Shown: positions 18,146-28,116, counted from the first letter of the stretch. The stretch is DNA of 64,000 bases from Dehalobacter restrictus DSM 9455 (GCF_000512895.1 NZ_CP007033.1:2591001-2655000), one strand, 5' to 3'. Translations and numbers: made by a program. The notes: generated from the sequence alone by a model not told the origin.

Positions 18146-18502
18146 TCAGCAAAAAGCGCCTGGTTTCACCTTCTTTATGGCTCTTGGCTGATCTATCTCC
18201 AGACCTTCCATCAGCCACTTGAACTCCTGCCATGTAAGAGACCTCACCTGATCTGCAGACCTGGGCCATTTAAAGTTTCCGTTTTCGAGGCGCTTATAAA
18301 GAAGTACAAATCCGTCGCCTTCCCAGAGCAAGGCTTTGATACGATTCCGACGCTTGCCACAGAACAGATAGAGACTGGATGCGAAAGGATCAATGCCGAA
18401 GGTTTCCTGGACAAGGGCTGCTAGTCCGTCAATAGATTTACGCATATCCGTATAACCGCAAGCGATGTAGATCTCTTTTGCTGCTGTAATGTCTCCTAAC
18501 AT
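18146..18502 (-). CDS. tnpB: IS66 family protein TnpB
   Basis: A 118-residue IS66 Orf2 protein with ACGYTDMRKSIDGLAALVQE, then YLFCGKRRNRIKALLWEGDG and KRLENGNFKWPRS. It overlaps tnpA by 7 bp, so the two are translationally coupled. Confidence 0.93.
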   Translation of the reverse strand: MLGDITAAKEIYIACGYTDMRKSIDGLAALVQETFGIDPFASSLYLFCGKRRNRIKALLWEGDGFVLLYKRLENGNFKWPRSADQVRSLTWQEFKWLMEGLEIDQPRAIKKVKPGAFC

Positions 18503-18852
18503 AGAGATTTTAAAGCTAGCAAAACGGCTTCAAGAGTTTTTTGGGATGTTCCTTCCTTGACTTCAACCGTTGCGGATGGAAGATGAATGATGACGGCAGC
18601 ACCAGTTCTTAATGTATCCACATGAAGTTTTGCAAATTCGACGGGCTTCTTGTTTTCAGGCTGTGTAGTCGGAAGTTGATGTAAATATGCTTTCATGCGG
18701 ATTTGTTTCAGCCAGTAGTAGTATGCCGATTCACTTATATTATTCTGTTGACACCAAGATTTTACGGTCATACCACTAGCCTGAAATTCCTTAATCAACC
18801 GCACCCACTGTTCCATACGGAACTGGATTTTAACTGGGGTTATTTCATCCAT
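18496..18852 (-). CDS. tnpA: IS66 family protein TnpA
   Basis: A 118-residue IS66 Orf1 protein with a helix-turn-helix (ASGMTVKSWCQQNNISESAY) followed by YYWLKQIRMKA. It is the first gene of the element. Near-repeats of CTTGAAAAACT lie between its start and the right end (about 18889-18930). Confidence 0.92.
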   Translation of the reverse strand: MDEITPVKIQFRMEQWVRLIKEFQASGMTVKSWCQQNNISESAYYYWLKQIRMKAYLHQLPTTQPENKKPVEFAKLHVDTLRTGAAVIIHLPSATVEVKEGTSQKTLEAVLLALKSLC

Positions 18853-19059
18853 TGTGATCCCTCCACTATCGTATTTCAGAGTACTTGAAAAACTTGAAAA
18901 ACTTTGACTTGAAAAACTCTGAAAACTTTGAAGTCTATTATCACATGGATCACCTTTTTACATAAGGCACTCTGTTGTTAAGCGCTTACGAAACGAATAT
19001 GTCTAACCTGGCAGTTGGTCTTTTCTTTACTCAAATGCTTAGGATTTGACAATTACATT

Positions 19060-19112
19060 ACAAGAAAAGGAGTATCGCAAATCACTTAAAAAGTAGCTTT
19101 GCGACACTCCCT
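19060..19112 (-). terminator. Terminator of the S-layer gene
   Basis: On the minus strand the stem GGAGTGTCGCAAA / TTTGCGATACTCC (one mismatch pair) has a 16-nt loop and is followed by TTTTCTTG. It is 42 bp after the stop codon and is strong, as expected for a highly expressed gene. Confidence 0.88.
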
Positions 19113-19153
19113 GCTTGTTTTGGTTAGACTCAATACTTAAAAGATACTATTTC

Positions 19154-22100
19154 CTATTCTGCAGTTTCAGTAATGGAAACTGTTTTTCCAGTTCTACCTG
19201 CAAAGTACGGAATGATAGCAGTACCACCAGTACCTTCTGTTGTATGGGTGAAGGACCAATTAGCTGCTGGAGCAAGGTCAATCCGCATCGATGCTCCCTT
19301 AGCGTAGTCTTTAACGCCGGCTGCTTGAACTAAGAGGTTAGATCCAAGATAATATGTCTTAGTTGTATTAGCAGCAATCTTAACGCCTTGAGTAGCTGGC
19401 GTATCACCAACGACAATAGTACCACCTACAGCAGTACCAACAGTATTTGCAGCAGCACCATCGTCAGTTGCATCCATCGGATCTGTGCCGGTGAATGTTG
19501 TGACTGCTGTATCATCGCTAGCATCACGCAGGATCCAAAGTTCATCGCTATCTGCATCGATACTTCCAGCAAGTACAAACATATCGATAAACCCAGCCTG
19601 GTTCATGAATACGTCAGTACCTCCATTATTAGTTACTTTGAATTGAATGAGTTTGGTGTTATTGGATCTCAGGCCAGTTAAAGTTGCTTCGCTATCGATT
19701 GCAATCGTAACGGCATGAGTACCATAGGTCAGAGCAGCAGGAGAAAGATTAGGTGTTCCTGTACTGGTTACAATGATCTTAGAAGAATCACCCTTACCGG
19801 TAATATCGCCAGCTGCTGCAACTGCCAACAGAACTGTACGTCCTGCAGTAGCCCCCGAAAGGATATCAGCTTTTACAGTGAAGGTCTTCTTGTTTGAAGA
19901 TCCTTTCATAACGCTGCCAGTGATGTCGGTCCACGTAATTGTCCCCGCAGCTGTGGGTTGGACAGAATCACCGACTTGAGTATCACCATCCCACAAAGTT
20001 ACATTTGCAAGGATTTGATCAAGAGTTTCTGCCCCAGCTCCAGCAAGAGTAGCTGTGAGCTTAACTTTTTTCATGTCTGTGAAATCTTCAGCACCTGCTT
20101 CAACAACGACTTTCCCTACAGGAGTCTGGCTTAAAGGTGAAGCAATTGTGTATGCTTCGAGAGATTTAGAGGCAATAGTAGCTGTAACTGTCAATGCTCC
20201 GCCGTTAATAAACTCTTTTGCCTGAGCTGAGCCAGGAATAGCAGCAGCTCCGTAGAGTGCTTGACCTGTTAGATTGCTGTCGGGCAGATCATAGACAAAA
20301 CCTACAGCTGCACCAGTACCATCGATTCTGCAATCAACACCGGTGTTATTTGCAACCCATGTAGCAGCAATCTGTAATTTTTTTGTCTGGCTAGCAGTGA
20401 TATACCAGTTAACATCAGTAAATGATACTATTGAACCAGAAGCAACTGCTGTAGCAGCAACAGGGCCAGCAATAATATTACCAGTATCCCCATCCTTGAG
20501 ATAGAACGCACCAAATACAGCGTTCTGGTTACCACCACCAGCAAATGTAACCTGAACATCAACATCGGTTACAGTCATTGGCTCGCCTTTCGACTTAACC
20601 AAGTATTCTCTGATAACACCAGCAGTGTTAGCTGTTGCTACAATTTTTGCACCTGTGTTCGGCGAGTTAACACTGGAAACAAGCTCTACGCTGCTGCCAA
20701 CAACATTGAAAGCAGCTACAGAGAACGCAACATTTGTGCCAGTCACAGGGATGTTAGAATTACTGTTCTTTCCAGTAGCTACTACATCATAGTTATTAGC
20801 TACTTTAAACTGAATAGTACCTGTACCATTGGACAAAATATCGCCCTTAAGTGTATAATTTACGGTTTGGCTCTTTGGAATTTCGATCGGAGAAGCACTA
20901 AAGTCAAAAAGAACCTTGTTATCTTTAACTGTGCCTAATACTGCTATTTTTTCATCAGTTGCTGATTTGTAGAGATAGAAATTTTCAAAGTTTTTGAGGT
21001 CATTTCCTGTAGAAGTTAAAGTGAGTGTTTTGATGAGAGATGCCTCGGTCCCATTTGATGCAAAATTAATATCTCCAAGAACAACTTGATTGGCACCAAC
21101 ATTAACGTTAGTAGCTCCGGCATTAGCACCGGCAGTAACTGTGAATGCACCAAGAGCAGCTCCTTTAATTGTAAAGGTATTGCCTTGGAAAGCAGAGAAA
21201 GATGCTAAGCTATTAGCTGTTGCAGTGGCAAATGCATCGGCTTCTAATCCCATTACAACAGTTCTAGTAGCACCAGCAGTATTCCTGATATCTACCGCAA
21301 TGGAGAAAGTCTTTGTAGTATTGGCAGGAACCGCGATAGATTTATTCAACCTGAATTGTGAATCGATCGGTGCAGCAGATGTCAAGACATCATTGCCCTC
21401 CAGGAGGTATGCTCTTGTAATATCAGTATTATCACCAGCAGCAGTCCCATATTCCTTTGCAACAACACTAGTAAAAGTAAAATCACTTGTACCAGCAGTG
21501 ACCTGGAAGGAAAGGACTTTGTTCAACGGTGAACTCTGATATACATCGCCACCCGCAGGTTGACTTGAAACAACAACTTTGGCAGTTGAACCAGGGGCAA
21601 CTGTTTCTTTGCCAACACCGGCTTTAACAGTGTCAGAAACAGCACTGGTTCCACCAACTGCAACCACTGTAGTAGCAGAAGTAACTTTGGAAATAAGTGT
21701 AGCGTTAGCTGCAACAGAGCTACCATTAGTCAGTGCAACAAAAGCATTAGCTTTAGCAGCTAAAGGAGCTACCGCAAGAGCATCAACAAGGCTCATGCCG
21801 TTAGCTACATATACTTTGCTGTAATCAAAGGTGAGCTTGCCAGCAACAGCATTATTTGTAGCAAAACGATCAGCACCGGCAATACGTTCTACACCTGCGA
21901 TATCTGCTACTTTTGCAGTGCCGCCAACAATGTATTTAGTTGTACCAACAAGATCAGCACTAGCAACAGTGCCATTACCATTGGCAAGTACGATCGCATA
22001 TTTGTTCTTGGCAGCATAGGATGCAACTGACAGAGCGTCAGGAATAGCATCAAAGCCAACAATAAAAGTACCTGCAGGGCTGGTCAATTTAGCATTGACA

Positions 22101-22528
22101 GCTTTTGCAGTTTCGATGCGGCCATTGCCCTTGAGTGCTTCAACAGTAACACCTGTCATAGCATCTACTTCAGCAGCGACGTCAGCGGAAATAGCACCGA
22201 CAACATAAACCTTGGTAGCACCGAGAGCTGCAATTTTAGCTTTTACAGCAGCGTCTAGGGAGCCTTTGAATGTTAAAAGGATCGGGGCGTTTTCCTGGCC
22301 TGCCAAAGGTGCAGCAGCCAGAGCGTCAACGAGGTTGGCTTGGTCGGCAGGAGCAAGTACAACTGTAGTACCCCATGTTCCTGCACTGGCGATATCAAGA
22401 GCGGTAGCAATGCGGTCTGCACCGGAAAGTCTGGTGCTGTCGGCTGTTGCAGCAAACATAGCAGCAGGCATCAGGGTCAGAACCATAGCAATGATAGCTA
22501 ATACGGCTATCTTCTTCGTTCTACTCAT
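19154..22528 (-). CDS. S-layer-like protein with three CWB2 repeats
   Basis: The 1,124-residue product starts with a signal peptide (VLAIIAMVLTLMPAAMFAA) and three CWB2 repeats (about residues 30-305; first TRLSGADRIATALDIASA, third VERIAGADRFATNNAV), the module that non-covalently holds surface proteins to an anionic wall polymer in Clostridia. The remaining ~800 residues are Ala/Thr/Val/Asn-rich, nearly Cys-free and low in charge. They repeat about five times a strand motif such as TVNYTLKGDI, KTFTVKADIL or KTFSIAVDIR, suggesting a chain of Ig-like domains. Length, composition, strong AGAGGAG site, long leader and strong terminator point to the main S-layer protein. It could instead be a large adhesin. 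Confidence 0.85.
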   Translation of the reverse strand: MSRTKKIAVLAIIAMVLTLMPAAMFAATADSTRLSGADRIATALDIASAGTWGTTVVLAPADQANLVDALAAAPLAGQENAPILLTFKGSLDAAVKAKIAALGATKVYVVGAISADVAAEVDAMTGVTVEALKGNGRIETAKAVNAKLTSPAGTFIVGFDAIPDALSVASYAAKNKYAIVLANGNGTVASADLVGTTKYIVGGTAKVADIAGVERIAGADRFATNNAVAGKLTFDYSKVYVANGMSLVDALAVAPLAAKANAFVALTNGSSVAANATLISKVTSATTVVAVGGTSAVSDTVKAGVGKETVAPGSTAKVVVSSQPAGGDVYQSSPLNKVLSFQVTAGTSDFTFTSVVAKEYGTAAGDNTDITRAYLLEGNDVLTSAAPIDSQFRLNKSIAVPANTTKTFSIAVDIRNTAGATRTVVMGLEADAFATATANSLASFSAFQGNTFTIKGAALGAFTVTAGANAGATNVNVGANQVVLGDINFASNGTEASLIKTLTLTSTGNDLKNFENFYLYKSATDEKIAVLGTVKDNKVLFDFSASPIEIPKSQTVNYTLKGDILSNGTGTIQFKVANNYDVVATGKNSNSNIPVTGTNVAFSVAAFNVVGSSVELVSSVNSPNTGAKIVATANTAGVIREYLVKSKGEPMTVTDVDVQVTFAGGGNQNAVFGAFYLKDGDTGNIIAGPVAATAVASGSIVSFTDVNWYITASQTKKLQIAATWVANNTGVDCRIDGTGAAVGFVYDLPDSNLTGQALYGAAAIPGSAQAKEFINGGALTVTATIASKSLEAYTIASPLSQTPVGKVVVEAGAEDFTDMKKVKLTATLAGAGAETLDQILANVTLWDGDTQVGDSVQPTAAGTITWTDITGSVMKGSSNKKTFTVKADILSGATAGRTVLLAVAAAGDITGKGDSSKIIVTSTGTPNLSPAALTYGTHAVTIAIDSEATLTGLRSNNTKLIQFKVTNNGGTDVFMNQAGFIDMFVLAGSIDADSDELWILRDASDDTAVTTFTGTDPMDATDDGAAANTVGTAVGGTIVVGDTPATQGVKIAANTTKTYYLGSNLLVQAAGVKDYAKGASMRIDLAPAANWSFTHTTEGTGGTAIIPYFAGRTGKTVSITETAE

Positions 22529-23059
22529 TTAGTCAAATCTCCTCTCTTTCTTTAAAAAGGGTTTTTTTTGTCTTCGGGAATACTCAATTCAATGTTTGTT
22601 TCATTTTTTTATGAATTCAGTCTCCCTTTTACTAGTTGCCGGAATCTCTTTCTTCACCCCCTTCAAAAGTGTCGCTTAGATTATCCTTAGACATTGCGCA
22701 ATATCTAAAGGCACCACCCAACTCGGGGGCGTCCCCCCTCTGAGCCTCGTTCCTCAGGGGCGGTTATCCCTTTAGACGTTCTATGGGTAAAGAGAAGCTG
22801 CGTAATGAGCCTCTCATACCTCCATATATTATTCTTTAAAGAACTCAATATTCCTGCATAAGAACACAACTTTTTTCACAGGAAACATTGGTATTCCTTA
22901 AGAAATTGACATAATCACCCAAATTAATCGCGCTATGTTATTCTACAATATTCGCGCAGAAATTTCCAGTGTTTTTTTAGTGACATTCTGTTCACAGTCC
23001 CTCTATAAAGACGATTTTTTGGCCATTTAACTGACGCAGGAGCCCAATTGCTTCTTATT
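22529..23059 (-). other. Long structured 5' leader of the S-layer gene
   Basis: A 531-bp gene-free stretch. On the minus strand, about 22840-22660 can fold. CTAAAGG (near 22770) pairs with CCTTTAG (near 22710). Inside this are the hairpin CTGAG...CTCAG and the G/C-rich hairpin GGGGG-GAC-GCCCCC. An outer hairpin GAGAGGC / GCAGCTTCTC (about 22822-22791) precedes it. I could not match it to a riboswitch class that I know. A long leader may stabilise the mRNA, as for other S-layer genes. A possible promoter lies near TTGAGT and AATATA (about 22825-22850), uncertain. Confidence 0.5.
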
Positions 23060-25819
23060 TTACAGTAATCCGAGCTGCCGCATCTCCGTCAAGACAGTAC
23101 TCGGCAATGCTTTTGCCCCGCCGATCGCTATCACCGTTTTACCTTTGTATGATGACAGCAAAACTTTTTGACTGGCAGACAGACCGCTTTGGGAAACGAG
23201 CAAAATATTGGATGAGCCTGTCGCTGCCAATATTCCTCCGGTCAGTGCATCGGGAAAATTCATTCCTGTAGCTATATATAGTACCTGTCCTGCAGTTTTA
23301 TGTTCTTGGAGAACGCCTGCAGACGTTGCATAACGATCCGCACCGCCGATTCTGACCGGGGAAGGCAGCTCTGACAGTACATTTCCGGAGACAGCTCCGC
23401 TCCCGCCGATCACTTCCGTAGCGGTAATGGCACTTTTCTTCAGAGCAAGCAGCGTCTCGCTGTTTAATATTCCGGAAGACGTCAATAAAATTGGTTTGCC
23501 TTCTACTGCCGCGAAAGAAGCCGCTGCAATTGCATCCGGAAAGTTGGCTCCGCTGACCACGACTGCCTGCCCTTTTGTGCCAAGCATGTCGGCGACAGCC
23601 GCAGCAGTGTCATATCGGTTGTTTCCGGCCAGCCGCTTTACAGCGGCAATATTGGTGAGCTTTGCTTCGACGGCAGCTGAAACAGCCCCCGTGCCGCCGA
23701 GAATAATAATTTCATTTGGGTTCAAATCCTGAACTGCCTGATAAACTTCCTGCGGCAGCTCGTTAGAGTATGTCAGCAGGATAGGTGCGTGGTATTTGTA
23801 AGCGAGCGGTGCTCCGGCCAGCGCATCGGGAAAATCATCAGCCCTGGCAATCACGACGGTATCCGCACCGGTCGGGAACGCTTCCCTTGCAATGGCTAAG
23901 GCTGTCATAATCCGGTCCGATCCGGCGATCCTGTCCGTATTAGAATTCGGACTCCAGCCAACTCTGTAAGTACCGGGCTCATAGATGGAGACTTCTACCT
24001 CTGCGGCGTTCGTTGAGAACCCTCCGCCAACTCTGATCCATCTCGATCCACTCCATCGATATAAATAGGCAAGATAGCCTGATTCTGATCCGTATGCATA
24101 TGAGGCGGGCAGTTCTGCTTTGACCGTCAGATTAAGGACTTTTTCAGGCAGTACTTCTCCCCAACTGATTGCAAACGCTTCACTGCCGGAAATGATCCCT
24201 TCAGGAAAACTGCCCGGAGATTTTGCTTCAGATATGGAAATGTTGATCTTTTTTTCCGTTCCGGTGCTGTCAACCTCCAGTGCAAAGGCTCCGGTCGGGA
24301 CGGTCAGCTCGACAGCCGGTTCCTCACCGGCACTGCCCGCAGCTACGATGCCGCCTTCCCAGCCCAGAACGGTTGGGGAGGCATATCTCTGCAAAGTTAC
24401 AAACGTCTTCAGCGCACGGTAGATATCCAATCTGCCGTACCCGTAGTCATCATCCCTGCCCTCCTGGCCGAGATCATAGGTGGATTCTATCAGGGCCTGC
24501 TTAATCTGATCGGCCGTCAATCCTGGATATTTGCTCCAGAGCAGGGCTGCAGCGCCCGTAACAAACGGTGCCGCGATCGAAGTCCCTGTCATATAGGCAC
24601 AACCCGTCTCTGTATTTGACCAGTAGTCGGTAAGGATCCTTTTTCCCGGAGCGGAAAGCAGCACCTCCGGTCCTGTCAGGGAAAAATCCGTAATCACATC
24701 AGAGGAATCCAAAGCCGAGACAGCCAAAACGTTCGGATTCGCCGCAGGATAAGACACCTCGCTGGTTCCCGCAACAGTCTGGTGGCTGTAGACTTGGGAA
24801 GTGCTTCCGGAAACATTACCCGAAGCTCCAATCAGCAGGCACCCTTTATCAGCTGCGTACTGCAGCGCGTCGTCAAGAATTTTGGTTTCTTCATCGGAAC
24901 CGAGGCTCATATTGATGATCTTAGCACCGTTATCGACGGCCCAGATAATACCGTCCGCGATGACGGCGTCCTCTCCTTCGCCGTTTCTATCCATGGCCTT
25001 GATCGGCATGATTTTCGCATTATAGGCGACTCCGATAATGCCTTTATTATTATTAAGGGCGGCGATCAGTCCGGCCACAGAAGTGCCGTGTCCGTTGTCG
25101 TCCTGTACAGCTGAGGCCGCGGTACTTCGTGTAATCGCGTTATACCCTTTCACAAGATTGCTGCCGTTTGCATCCGCCAGATCCGGATGATCGAGGTCTA
25201 CGCCGGTGTCAATCACGGCAATCACGACCCCTTGGCCGGTTACACCTTCTTGCCAGGCCTGATCGGCCCTTACCCTTTGCAGCCCCCACTGGTAACTGTA
25301 TTCGGGATCACTGACAGCTGTAGTGAAAACTTTCGTATCTACAACGCCTTCCGTCTGATATTTTTTACTCCAGGACGCACTTAGAACTCCCGGGACTTGA
25401 AGTGTTTTTTGCAGGATATCCGCTGCTTCATTTGTATCTTTGGTTCCTTCGAACTGCAGTGTGCAATAATCAAGCGGCCCGGTCCTTACCAGCTCGCCTC
25501 CGACAGCTTCAGCCAGTGTATTGAGATCGGTGTTCTTAGTTGTCTCAACAACCAAACGTACGGCTGCCGGATCGTATTCTTCCATTATAAACAGTTGTTC
25601 GCTGTTTTCGCTTAGGGTTTGCTCAGATTGGGCCGGCAGTGTTGAAGAATCAGATATCTCTATAGCAGCTGTGGCCTCCCCCAGGCCGTCTGGTATGCCC
25701 TGAAATACCAGAATAAAACAAAGCAAAAGTGCTGAAAAACTTTTTACGCTTAGAAGGGAATTTATTCTCAATCGGACCGTTTTTTGTTTTAGCGGATTTC
25801 TAGTGCTTATAAGCGGCAT
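23060..25819 (-). CDS. Subtilisin-family serine protease with three CWB2 repeats
   Basis: This encodes 919 residues behind a GTGAGGA site. A long N-terminal signal/membrane segment (SALLLCFILVFQ, about residues 29-40) is followed by a propeptide-like region (~85-165) and an S8 peptidase domain (~175-470). The triad is Asp204 (VIDTGVDLDHP), His244 (DDNGHGTSVAG) and Ser414 (MTGTSIAAP), with Asn335 for the oxyanion hole. A beta-rich linker with ZU5-like character leads to three CWB2 repeats (about 632-919). It is a wall-bound protease, perhaps processing the S-layer or other surface proteins. Its start lies 154 bp from the divergently transcribed GH18 gene. Confidence 0.92.
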   Translation of the reverse strand: MPLISTRNPLKQKTVRLRINSLLSVKSFSALLLCFILVFQGIPDGLGEATAAIEISDSSTLPAQSEQTLSENSEQLFIMEEYDPAAVRLVVETTKNTDLNTLAEAVGGELVRTGPLDYCTLQFEGTKDTNEAADILQKTLQVPGVLSASWSKKYQTEGVVDTKVFTTAVSDPEYSYQWGLQRVRADQAWQEGVTGQGVVIAVIDTGVDLDHPDLADANGSNLVKGYNAITRSTAASAVQDDNGHGTSVAGLIAALNNNKGIIGVAYNAKIMPIKAMDRNGEGEDAVIADGIIWAVDNGAKIINMSLGSDEETKILDDALQYAADKGCLLIGASGNVSGSTSQVYSHQTVAGTSEVSYPAANPNVLAVSALDSSDVITDFSLTGPEVLLSAPGKRILTDYWSNTETGCAYMTGTSIAAPFVTGAAALLWSKYPGLTADQIKQALIESTYDLGQEGRDDDYGYGRLDIYRALKTFVTLQRYASPTVLGWEGGIVAAGSAGEEPAVELTVPTGAFALEVDSTGTEKKINISISEAKSPGSFPEGIISGSEAFAISWGEVLPEKVLNLTVKAELPASYAYGSESGYLAYLYRWSGSRWIRVGGGFSTNAAEVEVSIYEPGTYRVGWSPNSNTDRIAGSDRIMTALAIAREAFPTGADTVVIARADDFPDALAGAPLAYKYHAPILLTYSNELPQEVYQAVQDLNPNEIIILGGTGAVSAAVEAKLTNIAAVKRLAGNNRYDTAAAVADMLGTKGQAVVVSGANFPDAIAAASFAAVEGKPILLTSSGILNSETLLALKKSAITATEVIGGSGAVSGNVLSELPSPVRIGGADRYATSAGVLQEHKTAGQVLYIATGMNFPDALTGGILAATGSSNILLVSQSGLSASQKVLLSSYKGKTVIAIGGAKALPSTVLTEMRQLGLL

Positions 25820-25973
25820 TTTTTGTCCTCACATTTTTGTGTTTTTGTATGTTTTTCACAAATTCGGCAAGATCTTATATTTTCCTGCATTTTGAACAGG
25901 ACTTTCGAGTCTGATGGCGAAATAAAGAGATATCCAGTTTTTTGCCAGACAGAATATATGGAGGAGAATCTTT

Positions 25974-28046
25974 ATGTCCAAGTTAAAAATGAATAGTCAT
26001 CAAAAAAAGCAAGCGACAAGCCTGGTTAGAAAAGGAATAGCGACTCTGACCCTGGCTTCTTTCTTTACGTGCAGCCTGTTTATGGGAACGGGAGAAACGC
26101 CTAAATCCGCCTATGCTGCAGACAGCAGTACCACTTCCTTTACCCGTTTTGCCGGAGAAACCAGATATGAGACCGCAGTCGAAATATCTTCAAATAATTG
26201 GACCAATGCCAGCAGCGTCGTCCTGACCCGCGGAGATGCGTTTCCGGATGCACTGGCCGGTGCCGTTCTGGCCAACAGCGCTGTAGTTGGCGGCGGACCG
26301 CTGCTGCTGACCGAATCCAACCGGCTGCGCCCGGAAGTCCTTCAGGAAATCCAGCGGCTGAATGCTTCCTCCATTTTCATCCTTGGCGGGACAGGGGCGA
26401 TATCGTCGGGCGTAGAAAATGCACTGAAGGCTAACGGCTTGACGACCTATCGGATCCAAGGAAACGACCGCTATGAAACGGCGGCTAATATTTCAACGAC
26501 ATCCGTGGAAAACAGTACCCGGGCTTTTCTAGCTTCAGGCAAAGTCTTTGCCGATGCGCTGAGCATTTCTTCCTACGCAGCAGCCAATGGAATCCCGCTC
26601 CTGCTGACCGATACGCAAAAAGTCCCCACGGCAACCCTGAATGCGCTGCAGAAGCTCGGTGTCACTGAAATTACCCTGATTGGTGGTGAGAGTGCCATCA
26701 GTGCTTCAGTTGCCGGGCAGCTCAAAACAGCGGGCTATACCGTCAGCAGACTGAGTGACCAGGACCGCTACAAGACCAATGTGGCGATATTAAAAAATCT
26801 TTCATATAATATGGACAAAATGGTTGTCGCGACAGGCGGTTCCTTCCCGGATGCATTGGCAGGCTCTGTGCTCGCCGCTAGAAACAATAACCCGATTCTA
26901 CTGGTTCCGAAGGACGAAAATGCCCTGCTGAATACGCCCACTACAGCTTATCTTGGATCAAACAGAGCCAGTGTGAATAATTTCTTTTTCTTGGGCGGTT
27001 TTGATGTAATCAGTACGGCAATACAAAATATTGTCCGGATCGGAAGCACCAGTTCCAAAATATCGCTGCAGTTCTGGGATGGCTATGCCAATAAAACAAC
27101 CTATGAAAACCAACTGTCCTATGTTCCGGGTGATCTGGCGGACTATATCGATATTCTGGTTCCTAACCTTTGCGGGGCTGTCCAGGCCGACGGCAGCTTT
27201 GCCTATCGGTTCAGCAGTGCCGAAACCCCAAAATATCTGGTATCTTTGGGCCAGAGCAAAGGTGCCCAGGTCGTACCGATGGTCATGAGCAGCGGCAGTA
27301 CGGCGGATTCCGTTCTTCAGAACGCGACCAAACGCAGTGCGTTTGTCAACAGCGCCACAAAAATGATTGCTGAAACCAATGCGGACGGCATTCTCGTCGA
27401 CATGGAAGCACTCTCCGAAAGTTCAGAGGAAGGCCTGACTGCCCTGATGCAAAGCCTGTATACGCAGCTTCATCCACAGGGAAAACTGGTCATGGTCTCC
27501 GTGATGTCCAAAACCTCCGCAACCGCTCAACCCTGGTACGACGAGTACGATTACAGCGACCTCGCTCAGTATGTAGATTATATTCAGATTATGTCTTATG
27601 ACAAACATTATTCGACCTCCGCTCCCGGCCCGATCGCGCCATTGGATTGGGTCAGAGAAGTTATCGCTTATGCCGTGACTGAAATTCCTTCGGAGAAGAT
27701 CCTGATGGGCGTTCCTTACTACGGAAGGGCCTGGAGAACGGAAGGAAGCGGGTGGGTATCCAAGGTTTTTGGCTGGGCAGTCGCAACGCAGACCGCTGAC
27801 CAGTTCTGTGCTACAATCACCCGAGAGACCACGTTGACAGACCCGATCGGCGTACCAACCTTTAAGTATGTCGATGAAAGCGACTACAGCAGGACAGCCT
27901 ATTTTGACGACAGGCTCAGCTGGGGAAAAAAACTGGATATCATGGATGAATATAACCTCGGCGGCATTGGCGGCTGGTCGATGGGCTGGATAAATGAAGT
28001 CAGCGCTCCGGAGCTATACCCGCTACTAAAAGAGCGGATTAACTAA
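25974..28046 (+). CDS. Wall-anchored GH18-family glycosyl hydrolase with three CWB2 repeats
   Basis: The 690-residue protein has a signal peptide (about residues 20-48, ending AYAAD), three CWB2 repeats (~57-350) and a C-terminal GH18 barrel (~362-690). The active-site motif DGILVDME (Asp471-Glu478) keeps the acid/base Glu478 and the preceding Asp476. The barrel also has SYDKHYSTSAPGPIAPLDW and GVPYYGRAW, typical of YaaH/CwlV-like chitinase-type hydrolases that act on peptidoglycan or GlcNAc polymers. A GGAGGAGA site precedes the ATG. It is divergent from the CWB2 protease and is followed by a terminator at 28321. Role: likely wall turnover or remodelling. Confidence 0.9.
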   Translation: MSKLKMNSHQKKQATSLVRKGIATLTLASFFTCSLFMGTGETPKSAYAADSSTTSFTRFAGETRYETAVEISSNNWTNASSVVLTRGDAFPDALAGAVLANSAVVGGGPLLLTESNRLRPEVLQEIQRLNASSIFILGGTGAISSGVENALKANGLTTYRIQGNDRYETAANISTTSVENSTRAFLASGKVFADALSISSYAAANGIPLLLTDTQKVPTATLNALQKLGVTEITLIGGESAISASVAGQLKTAGYTVSRLSDQDRYKTNVAILKNLSYNMDKMVVATGGSFPDALAGSVLAARNNNPILLVPKDENALLNTPTTAYLGSNRASVNNFFFLGGFDVISTAIQNIVRIGSTSSKISLQFWDGYANKTTYENQLSYVPGDLADYIDILVPNLCGAVQADGSFAYRFSSAETPKYLVSLGQSKGAQVVPMVMSSGSTADSVLQNATKRSAFVNSATKMIAETNADGILVDMEALSESSEEGLTALMQSLYTQLHPQGKLVMVSVMSKTSATAQPWYDEYDYSDLAQYVDYIQIMSYDKHYSTSAPGPIAPLDWVREVIAYAVTEIPSEKILMGVPYYGRAWRTEGSGWVSKVFGWAVATQTADQFCATITRETTLTDPIGVPTFKYVDESDYSRTAYFDDRLSWGKKLDIMDEYNLGGIGGWSMGWINEVSAPELYPLLKERIN

Positions 28047-28116
28047 TTTTTAACAGACTCCATGACGTTGATCTTAATTATCTGGCATGCTGAATTTACT
28101 TAACCAACCTTTGATT

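Larger units (their letters stand above)
16432..18989 (-). mobile_element. IS66-family element, complete
   Basis: The 2,558-bp element has perfect 26-bp terminal repeats starting GTAAGCGCTTAACAACAGAG and an 8-bp direct repeat GAAACGAA on both sides (16424-16431 and 18990-18997). These features fit IS66, which duplicates 8 bp. tnpA, tnpB and tnpC are all full length and in order, so it may be active. It sits in non-coding sequence between the IS110 remnant and the S-layer gene. Its genes are about as far from those of the 9.3-12.2 kb element as separate IS66 groups. Confidence 0.95.

Noticed and set aside
21090-22532. Plus-strand Ala/Val-rich frames opposite the S-layer gene
   Set aside because: They are antisense shadows of the GC-biased codons of the CWB2 repeats and have no ribosome sites.
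22660-22840. S-layer leader as a known riboswitch (c-di-GMP, ydaO, M-box, fluoride)
   Set aside because: I compared the conserved cores from memory and none fits. It is kept only as an unassigned structured leader.
23013-23029. TTTTTTGGCCATTTAA resembles the IS21 inner end repeat
   Set aside because: Only ~15 bp match, without the rest of the end or any IS21 gene nearby. I treat it as chance.
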